A DNA stretch of 64,000 nucleotides from Paraburkholderia sp. BL21I4N1 (GCF_002973525.1 NZ_PVEN01000021.1:57179-121178), one strand, 5' to 3'. Positions 24,257-33,002 are shown, counted from the first letter of the stretch. Made by a program: numbers and translations. Notes: generated by a model from the sequence alone, not told the origin.

Positions 24257-24373
24257 CAGTGCGACCGCGTGCTGACGCGCAGGTAAAGCGGTAGCGCGTA
24301 AAGGATGCGGCAATGCGGAGGTGACACGGCAACGCGCAGGCGGCGCAACCAACCACGCCGCCCCGCTCACACG

Positions 24374-25348
24374 TTACGGCAACAGCACCGTCGACCCGGT
24401 CGTCCGGCGCCCTTCCAGATCCGCATGCGCCTGACCGACATCCGCCAGCGCATAACGCTGATTGATGCTGGTCTTCACCTTGCCCGACACCAGCACGTCG
24501 AACAGTTCCGTCGACATCGACTCGTACTCGGCCCGTTTAGCGATGTAGGTGAACAACGTGGGACGCGTAAAGAACAGCGAACCACGCCCCGCGAATTCCG
24601 ACGAATCGATCGGCGGCAACGGGCCCGACGCATTGCCGAAGCTCACGAACATGCCCAGCGGCGCGAGGCAATCGAGCGACGCCGTAAACGTGTCCTTGCC
24701 GATCGAGTCGTACACCACCGGCACACCCGCGCCGTTGGTGATCTCACGCACACGCCTGGTGAAGTTCTCGCGCGTATAGACGATCGCGTGATCGCAGCCA
24801 TGCGCCTTGGCGATCTCCGCTTTTTCGTCGGACCCGACGGTGCCGATCACGGTCGCGCCGAGCGCTTTCGCCCATTGGCACACCAGCAGCCCGACACCGC
24901 CCGCCGCCGCCTGGATCAGGATCGTGTCGCCGGCCTTCACCGGATAGGTGCGGCGTAGCAGGTATTGCGCGGTCAAGCCCTGCAACATCACCGAGGCCGC
25001 CTGCTCGTCGGTCAGCGCGTCCGGCACCTTGACGACTTGCGCCGCCGCCAGCACGCGCTCCTGCGTATAAGCGCCGGGCGGGCGCGCCACATAAGCGACG
25101 CGGTCGCCGGTCTTGAAGCCGGTCACGCCGGCGCCCACGGCGGTCACCACACCAGCCGCTTCCATGCCGAGGCCACCGGGCAGCGGTAACGGGTAAAGGC
25201 CGGTGCGGAAATAGATATCGATATAGTTCAGCCCGACCGCCGTCTGCCGGATGCGCAATTCGCCCGCACCTGGCTCGCCCACCTCGACGTCGACCCACTT
25301 CATCACCTCCGGGCCGCCGGTTTTATCGAATCGGATTGCTTTGACCAT
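24374..25348 (-). CDS. qor: NADPH:quinone oxidoreductase (zinc-independent MDR family)
   Basis: 324 residues. The GroES-like domain starts MVKAIRFDKTGGPEVMKW; GLNYIDIYFRTGLYPLPLP and GMEAAGVVTAVG are the quinone-reductase forms of the MDR motifs, without the zinc cysteines of alcohol dehydrogenases. The nucleotide-binding motif is AAAGGVGLLVCQWAKALGA (~150-168). It reduces quinones with NADPH in the cytoplasm. ATG 25348 is chosen because GGAG is seven bases upstream; the adjacent ATG 25351 is equally in frame. It lies about 90 bases downstream of mgsA on the same strand. Confidence 0.92.
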   Translation of the reverse strand: MVKAIRFDKTGGPEVMKWVDVEVGEPGAGELRIRQTAVGLNYIDIYFRTGLYPLPLPGGLGMEAAGVVTAVGAGVTGFKTGDRVAYVARPPGAYTQERVLAAAQVVKVPDALTDEQAASVMLQGLTAQYLLRRTYPVKAGDTILIQAAAGGVGLLVCQWAKALGATVIGTVGSDEKAEIAKAHGCDHAIVYTRENFTRRVREITNGAGVPVVYDSIGKDTFTASLDCLAPLGMFVSFGNASGPLPPIDSSEFAGRGSLFFTRPTLFTYIAKRAEYESMSTELFDVLVSGKVKTSINQRYALADVGQAHADLEGRRTTGSTVLLP

Positions 25349-25437
25349 CATGTCTCCTTGATGTGATGTTGCGTGAAGGCGGCGCAAGGCCGCCTTCGAA
25401 ACCGCTGCTTGCGCGCCGCGGCGGCCAACCCGCCGCT

Positions 25438-25827
25438 TCAGCCCTGCTGCTTCAGCCGCAAGGTCAGCACGTCGAGCACCATGCGCGCCGTCGAAATATT
25501 GGTCGCGCACGGAATGTTATGCACGTCGCACGCGCGCACTAGCGCGTTGATGTCCGGTTCGTGCGGCTGCGGCGTCATCGGATCGCGCAGAAAAATCACC
25601 ATGTCCACGCGCCCCTCCGCGAGTTGCGCGCCGATCTGCAAGTCGCCACCGTGCGGACCCGACAGCATCCGCTCGACCGTCAGGCCGTGCGTGTCGGCAA
25701 TGCGTCCGCCGGTCGTGCCGGTCGCGACGATCTCGCAATGCCGCAGCGTGTCGACGTATTCGCCGGCCAGTTTGACGATGTCGTCTTTCTTGTGATCGTG
25801 CGCGATCAGCGCGATGCGGGTGCTCAT
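25438..25827 (-). CDS. mgsA: Methylglyoxal synthase
   Basis: 129 residues, slightly shorter than the E. coli enzyme. Family motifs are complete: IALIAHDHKKDD, the phosphate-binding TGTTGGRI, LSGPHGGDLQIGA with the catalytic Asp region, and FLRDPMTPQPHEPDI. It converts dihydroxyacetone phosphate to methylglyoxal and phosphate, a bypass that relieves phosphate stress in glycolysis. ATG 25827 gives the family-standard N-terminus. Confidence 0.95.
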   Translation of the reverse strand: MSTRIALIAHDHKKDDIVKLAGEYVDTLRHCEIVATGTTGGRIADTHGLTVERMLSGPHGGDLQIGAQLAEGRVDMVIFLRDPMTPQPHEPDINALVRACDVHNIPCATNISTARMVLDVLTLRLKQQG

Positions 25828-25919
25828 GACGTAAGACTCCTGAAACCGTTGTGATTGTCGTTGTTTTAGTGAGGATGAAACCACGGGCGCTGGCGTGCGC
25901 CCGTTGGAAACCGGACCGC

Positions 25920-26699
25920 TCAGAACGTGCCCGGATAAGCGCCGCCGTCGATCAGCCAGTTCTGGCCGGTGATGTACCCCGCATGCGCACTGCACAGGAA
26001 TGCGCAGGCGCGGCCGAATTCGTCGCGCGTGCCGAAGCGGCCGGCGGGGATCGTCTTCATGCGCTGCTGGCGCGCGTCGTCGACGGAAATGTTTTGCGCC
26101 TTGGCCTGCGCGTCGAACGTGACCGCGATACGGTCGGTGTCGAACAGGCCCGGCAGCAGGTTGTTGATCGTCACGCCGGTCGGCGCGACCTTGCGCGCGA
26201 GTCCGGCGACGAAGCCGGTCAGCCCGGAGCGCGCGCCGTTCGACAGGCCCAGCACGTCGATCGGCGCCTTCACCGCCGAACTCGTGATGTTGACGATCCG
26301 GCCATAGCCACGTGCGCTCATCGAGTCGATGGTGGCGCGAATCAGTTCGATCGGCGTGAGCATGTTGCTCTCGAGCGCGCGGATCCAGTCTTCGTGCGTG
26401 AAGTTGCGGAAGTCGCCCGGCGGCGGCCCGCCCGCGTTATTGACCAGAATGTCCGGCTGCGGACAGGCCGCGAGCGCGGCCGCGCGACCCGCCGGCGTGG
26501 TGATGTCGCACGCCACCGTCTTCACTTCCACGCCGCTCTGGCGGCGGATTTCCGCGGCGGTCGCTTCGAGCGTTTCCGCGGTGCGAGCGACGATCGTCAG
26601 GTTGACGCCCTCGGCGGCGAGCGCTTCGGCGCAGCCGCGCCCCAGGCCCTTGCTGGCCGCGCAGACCAGCGCGGTGCGTCCGGCGATTCCCATGTCCAT
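25920..26699 (-). CDS. SDR family oxidoreductase, atypical (no canonical YxxxK)
   Basis: 259 residues from ATG 26699, with GAGGA eight bases upstream. The Rossmann core is clear: VCAASKGLGRGCAEAL (~12-27), VNNAGGPPPGDF, and NNLLPGLFDTDRI after the active-site region. Where Tyr-x-x-x-Lys should stand the sequence reads LGLSNGARSGLTG, so the catalytic Tyr and Lys are absent although the preceding Ser pair (NITSSAVKAP) is kept. Some SDR subfamilies share this LSNGAR form, so it is probably a natural subgroup rather than a dead gene. Reductase activity should not be assumed. Confidence 0.85.
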   Translation of the reverse strand: MDMGIAGRTALVCAASKGLGRGCAEALAAEGVNLTIVARTAETLEATAAEIRRQSGVEVKTVACDITTPAGRAAALAACPQPDILVNNAGGPPPGDFRNFTHEDWIRALESNMLTPIELIRATIDSMSARGYGRIVNITSSAVKAPIDVLGLSNGARSGLTGFVAGLARKVAPTGVTINNLLPGLFDTDRIAVTFDAQAKAQNISVDDARQQRMKTIPAGRFGTRDEFGRACAFLCSAHAGYITGQNWLIDGGAYPGTF

Positions 26700-26740
26700 G
26701 GTGTGTGTCCTCGTGATGGCCAAGCGTTGCACAGAATCCC

Positions 26741-26759
26741 CCGATTCTAGAAGAATCGG
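26741..26759. repeat. 7-bp inverted repeat in the SDR-upp divergent region
   Basis: CCGATTC (26741-26747) and GAATCGG (26753-26759) flank TAGAA. The site is 41 bases from the SDR start codon and ~160 bases from upp. The spacing suits a dimeric repressor, but no partner is known; it lacks a T-tract, so it is not an obvious terminator. Confidence 0.3.
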
Positions 26760-26919
26760 TGCCGGACTGCGCCGGGTCGCTGCAATCTCCGGTATCGTCG
26801 GACGGTACTCTTTCGGTAAACTTGCGCCAGGGCGCGTCCGCCAGCCAGCCTCGGCCACCCCGAGGCAGGCTCGGCGGCGCGCCGAACCGATCCCTCTAGC
26901 CGCCGCTTGCGCCCCCGCC

Positions 26920-27570
26920 ATGACTCAGGACAGCCGTTTTCCTAATCTTTTCATCCTCGATCACCCGCTGATCCAGCACAAGCTGTCGCATATGCGCGAC
27001 CGGGACACCTCGACTCGCACGTTCCGCGAACTGCTGCGTGAAATCACGCTGCTGATGGGTTACGAAATCACCCGCAATCTACCCATGACCACGCGCCGCC
27101 TGACCACGCCGCTGGTCGACATCGACGCGCCGGTGATCGCCGGCAAGAAGCTCGCGATCGTGCCGGTGCTGCGGGCCGGCATCGGCATGTCGGACGGCTT
27201 GCTGGAACTGGTGCCGTCGGCGCGGGTGGGCCACATCGGCGTGTATCGCGCCGACGACCACCGCCCGGTCGAATACCTGGTGCGCCTGCCGGACCTCGAA
27301 GACCGCATCTTCATTCTGTGCGATCCGATGGTCGCGACCGGCTACTCGGCCGTGCACGCGGTAGACGTGCTCAAACGCCGCAACGTGGCCGGCGAGAACA
27401 TCATGTTCCTCGCGCTGGTGGCCGCGCCGGAAGGCGTGCAGGTGTTCCAGGACGCGCATCCGGACGTCAAGCTGTATGTCGCGTCGCTCGATTCGCACCT
27501 GAACGAGCATGCGTACATCGTGCCGGGTCTCGGCGACGCCGGCGACCGCCTGTTCGGGACGAAAAACTGA
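26920..27570 (+). CDS. upp: Uracil phosphoribosyltransferase
   Basis: 216 residues from ATG 26920; the longer open frame upstream is non-coding over the SDR gene. It shows the usual start (NLFILDHPLIQHKLSHMRD), EITRNLPMTT, PVLRAGIGMSDGLLELVPSA, the PRPP-binding loop CDPMVATGYSAVHA (~128-141), and the C-terminal uracil-binding IVPGLGDAGDRLFGT. It makes UMP from uracil and PRPP in pyrimidine salvage. A strong stem-loop follows 12 bases after the stop. Confidence 0.95.
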   Translation: MTQDSRFPNLFILDHPLIQHKLSHMRDRDTSTRTFRELLREITLLMGYEITRNLPMTTRRLTTPLVDIDAPVIAGKKLAIVPVLRAGIGMSDGLLELVPSARVGHIGVYRADDHRPVEYLVRLPDLEDRIFILCDPMVATGYSAVHAVDVLKRRNVAGENIMFLALVAAPEGVQVFQDAHPDVKLYVASLDSHLNEHAYIVPGLGDAGDRLFGTKN

Positions 27571-27582
27571 TATCTGCATGAA

Positions 27583-27626
27583 AAAGTGCGGGGCAGCGGG
27601 CGTAAAACGCCGCTGCCCCGCACTTT
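27583..27626 (+). terminator. Stem-loop terminator after upp
   Basis: A 17-bp perfect stem: 27583-27599 pairs with 27610-27626 (AAAGTGCGGGGCAGCGG and its complement) around a 10-base loop. It begins 12 bases after the upp stop. The T-tract is only three bases plus scattered T, but the stem is very strong. Confidence 0.75.
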
Positions 27627-27672
27627 CGTCACCGTTTCCCGCCGCCTCCCCCTCTGCCGCACCCCGCCGCCG

Positions 27673-27817
27673 TGATAAAATTCGAATCCGCTCAAAGAGC
27701 GGTTCAACTGGCGCTATTGCCCGGCGCATCGCGCCTTCACACGGGCGGCGAACCTCGGGCGACCCGCTTTGGGAAGCGGGCCAAGGGCGCATGGACACGG
27801 CCGGGGCTCACCCCGTG
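27673..27817 (+). promoter_or_regulatory. Extended -10 promoter and structured leader of yebC
   Basis: TGATAAAAT (27673-27681) is an extended -10, without a good -35. Transcription would start near 27688, giving a leader of ~250 bases before yebC. Three hairpins can be drawn: CCGCTC-aaa-GAGCGG at the very 5' end (27688-27702), CCCGCTT-tggg-AAGCGGG (27763-27780), and CAC/GTG enclosing GGGG-ctca-CCCC (27796-27817). It matches no RNA family that I recognise. The rest of the gap to 27941 holds no gene that I can support. Confidence 0.4.
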
Positions 27818-27941
27818 CGGTCTCACACCAGACGGTTAGACGTCGAGGCGCGCATTCGCGATTCCCACGCGCAAGCGCCCAACATCGCAACGGCAATTGC
27901 ACAATGCGTGCGCCCCACTGGCGCGCGCGATGGAGAAAGGT

Positions 27942-28670
27942 ATGGCGGGTCATTCGAAATGGGCCAACATCAAGCATAAGAAAGCAGCGGCCGACGCCAA
28001 GCGCGGCAAGGTCTGGACGCGGCTCATCAAGGAAATTCAGGTCGCGGCGCGCATGGGCGGCGGCGACATCGACTCGAACCCGCGTCTGCGGCTCGCCGTC
28101 GAAAAGGCGTACGACGCCAACATGCCGAAAGATAACGTCAACCGCGCGATCCAGCGTGGCGTGGGCGGGGTCGACGGCGCAAGCTACGAAGAAATCCGCT
28201 ACGAAGGCTACGGCATCGGCGGTGCGGCGGTGATCGTCGACACCATGACCGACAACCGGACCCGCACGGTGGCGGACGTGCGTCACGCGTTCTCGAAAAA
28301 CGGCGGCAACATGGGCACGGACGGCTCGGTGTCGTTCATGTTCGATCACGTCGGCCAGTTCCTGTTCGCGCCCGGCACGGTCGAAGACAAGCTGATGGAA
28401 GCCGCGCTCGAAGCCGGCGCCGACGACGTCGTCACGAACGAAGACGGCAGTATCGAAGTGCTGTGCCCGCCGAACGATTTCCCGAAAGTGAAGACCGCGC
28501 TCGAAGCCGCGGGCTTCAAGGCCGAGTTGGCCGAGGTCACGATGAAACCTCAGACGGAAGTCGAATTCACCGGCGACGACGCGGTGAAAATGCAGAAGCT
28601 GCTCGACGCGCTGGAAAATCTGGACGACGTGCAGGAAGTCTATACAAACGCCGCGATCGCCGACGAATGA
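27942..28670 (+). CDS. yebC: YebC/PmpR family protein (TACO1-like)
   Basis: 242 residues. MAGHSKWANIKHKKAAADAK is the invariant start of the family; MGGGDIDSNPRLRLAV, ERYEG-like GYGIGGAAVIVD and the acidic C-terminal domain complete it. ATG 27942 has GGAG six bases upstream. YebC-family proteins were long annotated as transcriptional regulators. Recent work on the family points to a ribosome-associated role that relieves stalling at proline-rich stretches. Either reading is consistent with the sequence. Confidence 0.95.
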   Translation: MAGHSKWANIKHKKAAADAKRGKVWTRLIKEIQVAARMGGGDIDSNPRLRLAVEKAYDANMPKDNVNRAIQRGVGGVDGASYEEIRYEGYGIGGAAVIVDTMTDNRTRTVADVRHAFSKNGGNMGTDGSVSFMFDHVGQFLFAPGTVEDKLMEAALEAGADDVVTNEDGSIEVLCPPNDFPKVKTALEAAGFKAELAEVTMKPQTEVEFTGDDAVKMQKLLDALENLDDVQEVYTNAAIADE

Positions 28671-28725
28671 GCGCGCCCCGGCGGCGCGGATGCATCGCGA
28701 ATGTTGCTGGTATTGCTGGTATTCC

Positions 28726-28762
28726 ACGGCTGAGCTGTCCGCGTCAGCCGTTTATGGTTTTT
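28726..28762 (+). terminator. Stem-loop with T-rich tail between yebC and purD
   Basis: ACGGCTGA (28726-28733) pairs with TCAGCCGT (28744-28751) around a 10-base loop and is followed by TTATGGTTTTT. It ends ~18 bases before the purD start codon. It could terminate yebC transcripts or act as an attenuator for purD. A short direct repeat, TTGCTGGTA twice, precedes it. Confidence 0.5.
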
Positions 28763-28779
28763 AAGTCTCGGGGATTCAC

Positions 28780-30078
28780 ATGAAGTTACTCGTCGTCGGT
28801 TCCGGCGGTCGCGAACATGCGCTCGCATGGAAGCTCGCGCAATCGCCGCGGGTTCAGCTCGTCTACGTCGCGCCGGGCAATGGCGGCACCGCGCAAGATG
28901 AACGCCTGCGCAACGTCGACATCACCGAGCCGGCCGCGCTCGCCGATTTCGTCGAGAAAGAACAGATCGCGTTTACGCTGGTCGGGCCGGAAACGCCGCT
29001 GGCCGCCGGCATCGTCAATCTGTTCCGCTCGCGCGGGCTGAAGATTTTCGGGCCGACCAAAGAAGCCGCGCAGCTCGAAAGCTCGAAAGACTTCGCGAAG
29101 GCGTTCATGAAGCGTCACGCGATTCCCACGGCCGAATACGAAACTTTCGCCGACGTCGCCGCCGCGCACGCCTATCTGGACGCCAAGGGCGCGCCGATCG
29201 TGATCAAGGCCGACGGCCTCGCCGCCGGCAAGGGCGTGGTGGTCGCGTTGTCGCTGGAAGAAGCGCACGCCGCGGTCGACATGATGCTGTCGGACAACAA
29301 GCTGGGCGATGCCGGCGCGCGCGTCGTGATCGAGGAATTCCTCGCCGGCGAAGAAGCGAGCTTCATCGTGATGGTCGACGGCAAGCATGTGTTGCCGCTC
29401 GCCTCGAGCCAGGACCACAAGCGTCTGCTCGACGCCGACCAGGGGCCGAACACCGGCGGCATGGGCGCTTACTCGCCCGCGCCGATCGTCACGCCGCAAC
29501 TACATGCGCGTGTCATGCGCGAAATCATTCTGCCGACCGTGCGCGGCATGGAGAAAGAAGGCATCCGCTTCACCGGTTTCCTGTACGCGGGCCTGATGAT
29601 CGATGCGCAAGGCAACCCGAAAACGCTCGAATTCAATTGCCGGATGGGCGACCCGGAAACGCAGCCGATCATGGCGCGTCTGAAGGGCGACTTCTCGAAG
29701 GTGGTCGAGCAGGCGATTGCCGGCACGCTGGATACGGTCGAACTGGAATGGGACCGCCGTACCGCGCTGGGTGTCGTGCTCGCCGCGCACAACTATCCGG
29801 ACACGCCGCGCAAGGGCGACCGCATCACCGGGATTCCCGCTGAAACGGTGGATTCGGTCACGTTCCACGCCGGCACCACGCTTGCCGACGGCAAGCTGAC
29901 CACCTCGGGCGGCCGCGTGCTGTGCGTGGTGGGTCTGGCGGATTCGGTGCGCAGCGCGCAGTCGGTGGCGTACGAAACGATCAACCAGATCGCCTTCGAC
30001 GGCATGCAGTATCGCCGCGACATCGGCTACCGCGCGTTGAACCGCAAGCACGACGCCAAGACCGAAGGCAAGCACTAA
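28780..30078 (+). CDS. purD: Phosphoribosylamine-glycine ligase
   Basis: 432 residues, ATP-grasp enzyme. It has the N-domain start KLLVVGSGGREHALAWKL, PTKEAAQLESSKDFAKAFM (~87-105), IKADGLAAGKGVVVA, QDHKRLLDADQGPNTGGMGA and the metal-binding EFNCRMGDPETQ (~285-296). It joins glycine to 5-phosphoribosylamine in step two of purine synthesis. In Burkholderiaceae it commonly follows yebC and precedes hemF, as here. The start is standard. Confidence 0.96.
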   Translation: MKLLVVGSGGREHALAWKLAQSPRVQLVYVAPGNGGTAQDERLRNVDITEPAALADFVEKEQIAFTLVGPETPLAAGIVNLFRSRGLKIFGPTKEAAQLESSKDFAKAFMKRHAIPTAEYETFADVAAAHAYLDAKGAPIVIKADGLAAGKGVVVALSLEEAHAAVDMMLSDNKLGDAGARVVIEEFLAGEEASFIVMVDGKHVLPLASSQDHKRLLDADQGPNTGGMGAYSPAPIVTPQLHARVMREIILPTVRGMEKEGIRFTGFLYAGLMIDAQGNPKTLEFNCRMGDPETQPIMARLKGDFSKVVEQAIAGTLDTVELEWDRRTALGVVLAAHNYPDTPRKGDRITGIPAETVDSVTFHAGTTLADGKLTTSGGRVLCVVGLADSVRSAQSVAYETINQIAFDGMQYRRDIGYRALNRKHDAKTEGKH

Positions 30079-30305
30079 GCGGCTACGCCGCTTCCCCGCG
30101 GGTGGCGCCGGCGGCGCTACACTGCGGGTTTTCGCGGCGGCGCTTGGCGCCAGAGTGCGTCGGCGAAAGCTGGCGCCGGCCCGCGGCGGCGCAACCGCAC
30201 GAAGCAAGCCGTACGGCCAAGCGCCTTTCCCGACGAAGACCCCGCCTTCGCCCTTCACGATGAACCTGCGGCACGACGAGCGCGCCGCCCTCAGCATCTG
30301 CATTC

Positions 30306-31229
30306 ATGACCGATTCGAGCTACGACGCACAAGCCGTGCGCAGCTGGCTGCAAGGCCTGCAATCGCATATCGCGGACACGCTCGGCGCGTTCGACGGCAC
30401 CACGTTCGCCACGGACGCCTGGCAGCGCGCGCCCGGTGAAAAGCTGCGCGGCGGCGGCTGCACGCGGATTCTCGAGGGCGGTCAGTTCTTCGAGCGGGCC
30501 GGCATCGGCTTTTCGGACGTCGCCGGCGACGCGCTGCCGGGTTCGGCGAGCGCGGCACGTCCGCAACTCGCCGGCCGGGGTTTCGAGGCCATGGGCGTGT
30601 CGCTCGTGCTGCACCCGCACAATCCGCACTGCCCGACCGTGCACATGAACGTGCGCCTGCTGATCGCGACCAAGGCCGGCGAAGAACCGGTGTTCTGGTT
30701 CGGCGGCGGCATGGATCTGACGCCGTACTACGGCTACGAAGAAGACGCGCGGCATTTCCACCGCACCTGCCGCGATGCGCTGCAGCCTTACGGCGCCGAC
30801 CTGTACCCAAGTTTCAAGCGCTGGTGCGACGAGTATTTCTTCCTCAAGCATCGCAACGAAGCGCGCGGCATCGGCGGGATTTTCTTCGACGATTTTTCGG
30901 CGCCGGGCTTCGATCAGTCGTTCGCGATGCTCAGGAGTGTCGGCGACGCGTTCCTCGCCGCCTATATGCCGATCGTCGAAAAGCGCCGCAACATTCCATA
31001 CGGACCGGCCGAGCGCGATTTCCAGGCTTACCGGCGCGGACGCTACGTCGAGTTCAATCTGGTCTTCGACCGTGGCACACTGTTCGGGCTGCAGAGCGGC
31101 GGACGCACGGAGTCGATCCTGATGTCCATGCCGCCTGTGGTGAACTGGCGCTACAACTGGCAGCCCGAAACGGGCACGCCGGAAGCGCGTCTTTACAGCG
31201 ATTTTCTCGTGCCGCGCGACTGGGTGTGA
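30306..31229 (+). CDS. hemF: Oxygen-dependent coproporphyrinogen-III oxidase
   Basis: 307 residues, full length. Family blocks are WQRAPGEKLRGGGCTRILEGG-like N-terminal sequence (~38-58), HPHNPHCPTVHMNVRLL (~98-114), FWFGGGMDLTPYYGYEEDA and YVEFNLVFDRGTLFGLQSGGR near the C-terminus. It decarboxylates coproporphyrinogen III to protoporphyrinogen IX with O2, a late haem step in the cytoplasm. The 227 bases before it contain no clear gene. nadD begins 28 bases after it, so hemF probably heads the nadD-rng run. Confidence 0.96.
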   Translation: MTDSSYDAQAVRSWLQGLQSHIADTLGAFDGTTFATDAWQRAPGEKLRGGGCTRILEGGQFFERAGIGFSDVAGDALPGSASAARPQLAGRGFEAMGVSLVLHPHNPHCPTVHMNVRLLIATKAGEEPVFWFGGGMDLTPYYGYEEDARHFHRTCRDALQPYGADLYPSFKRWCDEYFFLKHRNEARGIGGIFFDDFSAPGFDQSFAMLRSVGDAFLAAYMPIVEKRRNIPYGPAERDFQAYRRGRYVEFNLVFDRGTLFGLQSGGRTESILMSMPPVVNWRYNWQPETGTPEARLYSDFLVPRDWV

Positions 31230-31257
31230 CGCGCTTTCCGCCCGGACCGCCCCGCAC

Positions 31258-32010
31258 GTGGCCACGACAAAGGACCTTCACCTGAAGCCGAACGCTCACC
31301 CTGCTGCCCTGCCGCGCCGGATCGGATTGCTGGGCGGCACTTTCGACCCGATCCACGACGGCCATCTCGCGCTCGCGCGGCGTTTCGCCGAGGTGCTGCA
31401 ACTGACCGAACTGGTGCTGCTGCCGGCCGGCCAGCCGTGGCAGAAATCGGACGTCTCACCGGCCGTGCATCGCCTCGCCATGACTCGCGCGGCGGCCGGC
31501 GACCTGGTGCTGCCGCACGCCACCGTGCGTGTCGCGACCGACGAGATCGATCACGAGGGTCCGACTTACACGCTCGACACGCTGCAACGCTGGCGTGAAC
31601 GCGAAGGCAAGGATGCATCGATAGCGCTGTTGATGGGCGCGGATCAACTGGTGCATCTCGACACATGGCGCGACTGGCGGCGCCTGTTCGACTTCGCCCA
31701 TATTTGCGCGGCCACCCGGCCCGGTTTCGACCTCGCGTCGATCCCACCGGCGGTCGCTCATGAAATCGACGCGCGCAGTGCCCGCGCCGACGTTCTGCAA
31801 GCCACGCCCTGCGGCCACTTGCTGATCGATACGACGCTTGCGTTCAACGTCTCGGCCACCGACATTCGTGCGCATCTGCGCGAACAGGTAAGCCAGCGGC
31901 TCGCCCTCGCGGGCGCCGAGCCGCAAGACCAGAGCCAGGCCCGGGCCGCAAGCCATGTCCCCACCGCGGTGTGGGACTATATTCTTCAACATCATCTGTA
32001 CCACCGGTAA
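31258..32010 (+). CDS. nadD: Nicotinate-nucleotide adenylyltransferase
   Basis: 250 residues from a GTG start. The nucleotidyltransferase motif GGTFDPIHDGHLALARRFAE (~25-44) and the C-terminal SATDIRAHLR (the ISST-x-IR equivalent) are present. It adenylates nicotinic acid mononucleotide to NaAD in NAD synthesis. The first ~20 residues (ATTKDLHLKPNAHPAALPRR) are longer than in most family members, and the ribosome binding site is poor, so the true start may be further in. rsfS starts 4 bases after its stop. Confidence 0.92.
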   Translation: MATTKDLHLKPNAHPAALPRRIGLLGGTFDPIHDGHLALARRFAEVLQLTELVLLPAGQPWQKSDVSPAVHRLAMTRAAAGDLVLPHATVRVATDEIDHEGPTYTLDTLQRWREREGKDASIALLMGADQLVHLDTWRDWRRLFDFAHICAATRPGFDLASIPPAVAHEIDARSARADVLQATPCGHLLIDTTLAFNVSATDIRAHLREQVSQRLALAGAEPQDQSQARAASHVPTAVWDYILQHHLYHR

Positions 32011-32014
32011 CCCC

Positions 32015-32470
32015 ATGGATATTCGTAAACTGCAACGCGTGATCGTCGACGCTCTCGAAGACGTCAAAGCGCAAGACATCAAGGTGTTCAACACCAGCCA
32101 CCTGACGTCGCTGTTCGATCGCGTGATCGTCGCGAGCGGCACCTCGAACCGCCAGACCAAGGCGCTGGCTTCCAGCGTGCGCGAAAGCGTCAAGGAAAAC
32201 GGCGGCGACGTCATCAGCACCGAAGGCGACGATGTCGGCGAATGGGTGCTGGTCGACTGCGGCGACGCGGTCGTCCACATCCTGCAACCGGCGCTGCGCC
32301 AGTACTACAACCTCGAGGAAATCTGGGGTGACAAGCCGGTGCGCATCAAGCTGTCCACGCCCGATCCGTTCGGCGGCGCGCGTTCGAGCGAGCCCGACGA
32401 CGAGGAAGACGAAGAAGAAGCGCCGGCCGTGAAGAAGCCCGCGCGCAAGACGCCGGTTCGCCGCAAATAA
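32015..32470 (+). CDS. rsfS: Ribosome silencing factor RsfS (Iojap/DUF143)
   Basis: 151 residues. The RsfS domain spans ~1-110: LQRVIVDALEDVKAQDI, FDRVIVASGTSNRQ, and GEWVLVDCGDAVVHILQP. A charged Glu/Asp-then-Lys/Arg tail (~125-151) is a common betaproteobacterial addition. It binds ribosomal protein uL14 and blocks 30S-50S joining during starvation. ATG 32015 is chosen because the domain starts there; it follows nadD by 4 bases. rlmH comes 61 bases later. Confidence 0.94.
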   Translation: MDIRKLQRVIVDALEDVKAQDIKVFNTSHLTSLFDRVIVASGTSNRQTKALASSVRESVKENGGDVISTEGDDVGEWVLVDCGDAVVHILQPALRQYYNLEEIWGDKPVRIKLSTPDPFGGARSSEPDDEEDEEEAPAVKKPARKTPVRRK

Positions 32471-32531
32471 GGGCAACCGGGCGGGCCGGCCCTGTGCCGG
32501 CACGTCGTCAACGTCTCCGATTCCACCGCTG

Positions 32532-33002
32532 ATGAAACTGCATATCCTCGCCGTCGGCCATAAGATGCCGGACTGGATCGCCACCGGCTTCGACGAGTAC
32601 GCGAAGCGCATGCCGCCCGAGTTGCGTATCGAGTTGCGCGAGATCAAGCCCGAGCAGCGTTCGTCCGGGCGGCCGGCGGAAAGCGTCATGGCGGCCGAGC
32701 GTCTGAAGATCGAAGCCGCGTTGCCCAAGAACGCGCGCATCGTCGCGCTCGACGAGCGCGGCAAGGACTGGACCACCATGCAGCTGGCGGGCGCACTGCC
32801 CGGCTGGCAGCAGGACGGCCGCGACGTGGCGTTTCTGATCGGCGGCGCGGATGGGCTCGACCCCGATCTGAAAGCACGCGCCGATATGCTGTTGCGCGTG
32901 TCGAGCCTGACCTTGCCCCACGCGATGGTCCGCGTGCTGCTCGCCGAACAGCTTTACCGCGCGTGGACCATCACGCAGAATCACCCCTACCATCGCGTAT
33001 GA
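32532..33002 (+). CDS. rlmH: 23S rRNA (pseudouridine1915-N3)-methyltransferase
   Basis: 156 residues, the usual size. SPOUT-class features are ALDERGKDWTTMQLA, the SAM-binding loop FLIGGADGLD (~102-111), and the C-terminal LPHAMVRVLLAEQLYRAW followed by NHPYHRV. It methylates the pseudouridine in helix 69 of 23S rRNA on the 70S ribosome. It follows rsfS in the common rsfS-rlmH pair. Confidence 0.96.
   Translation: MKLHILAVGHKMPDWIATGFDEYAKRMPPELRIELREIKPEQRSSGRPAESVMAAERLKIEAALPKNARIVALDERGKDWTTMQLAGALPGWQQDGRDVAFLIGGADGLDPDLKARADMLLRVSSLTLPHAMVRVLLAEQLYRAWTITQNHPYHRV

Noticed and set aside
26741..26759. Terminator for the divergent region
   Set aside because: The 7-bp stem has no T-tract on either strand and lies between divergent starts, so an operator is more plausible.
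27703..27941. tRNA or known ncRNA between upp and yebC
   Set aside because: No cloverleaf, CCA end or T-loop sequence was found, and the hairpins do not resemble 6S, SRP or tmRNA.
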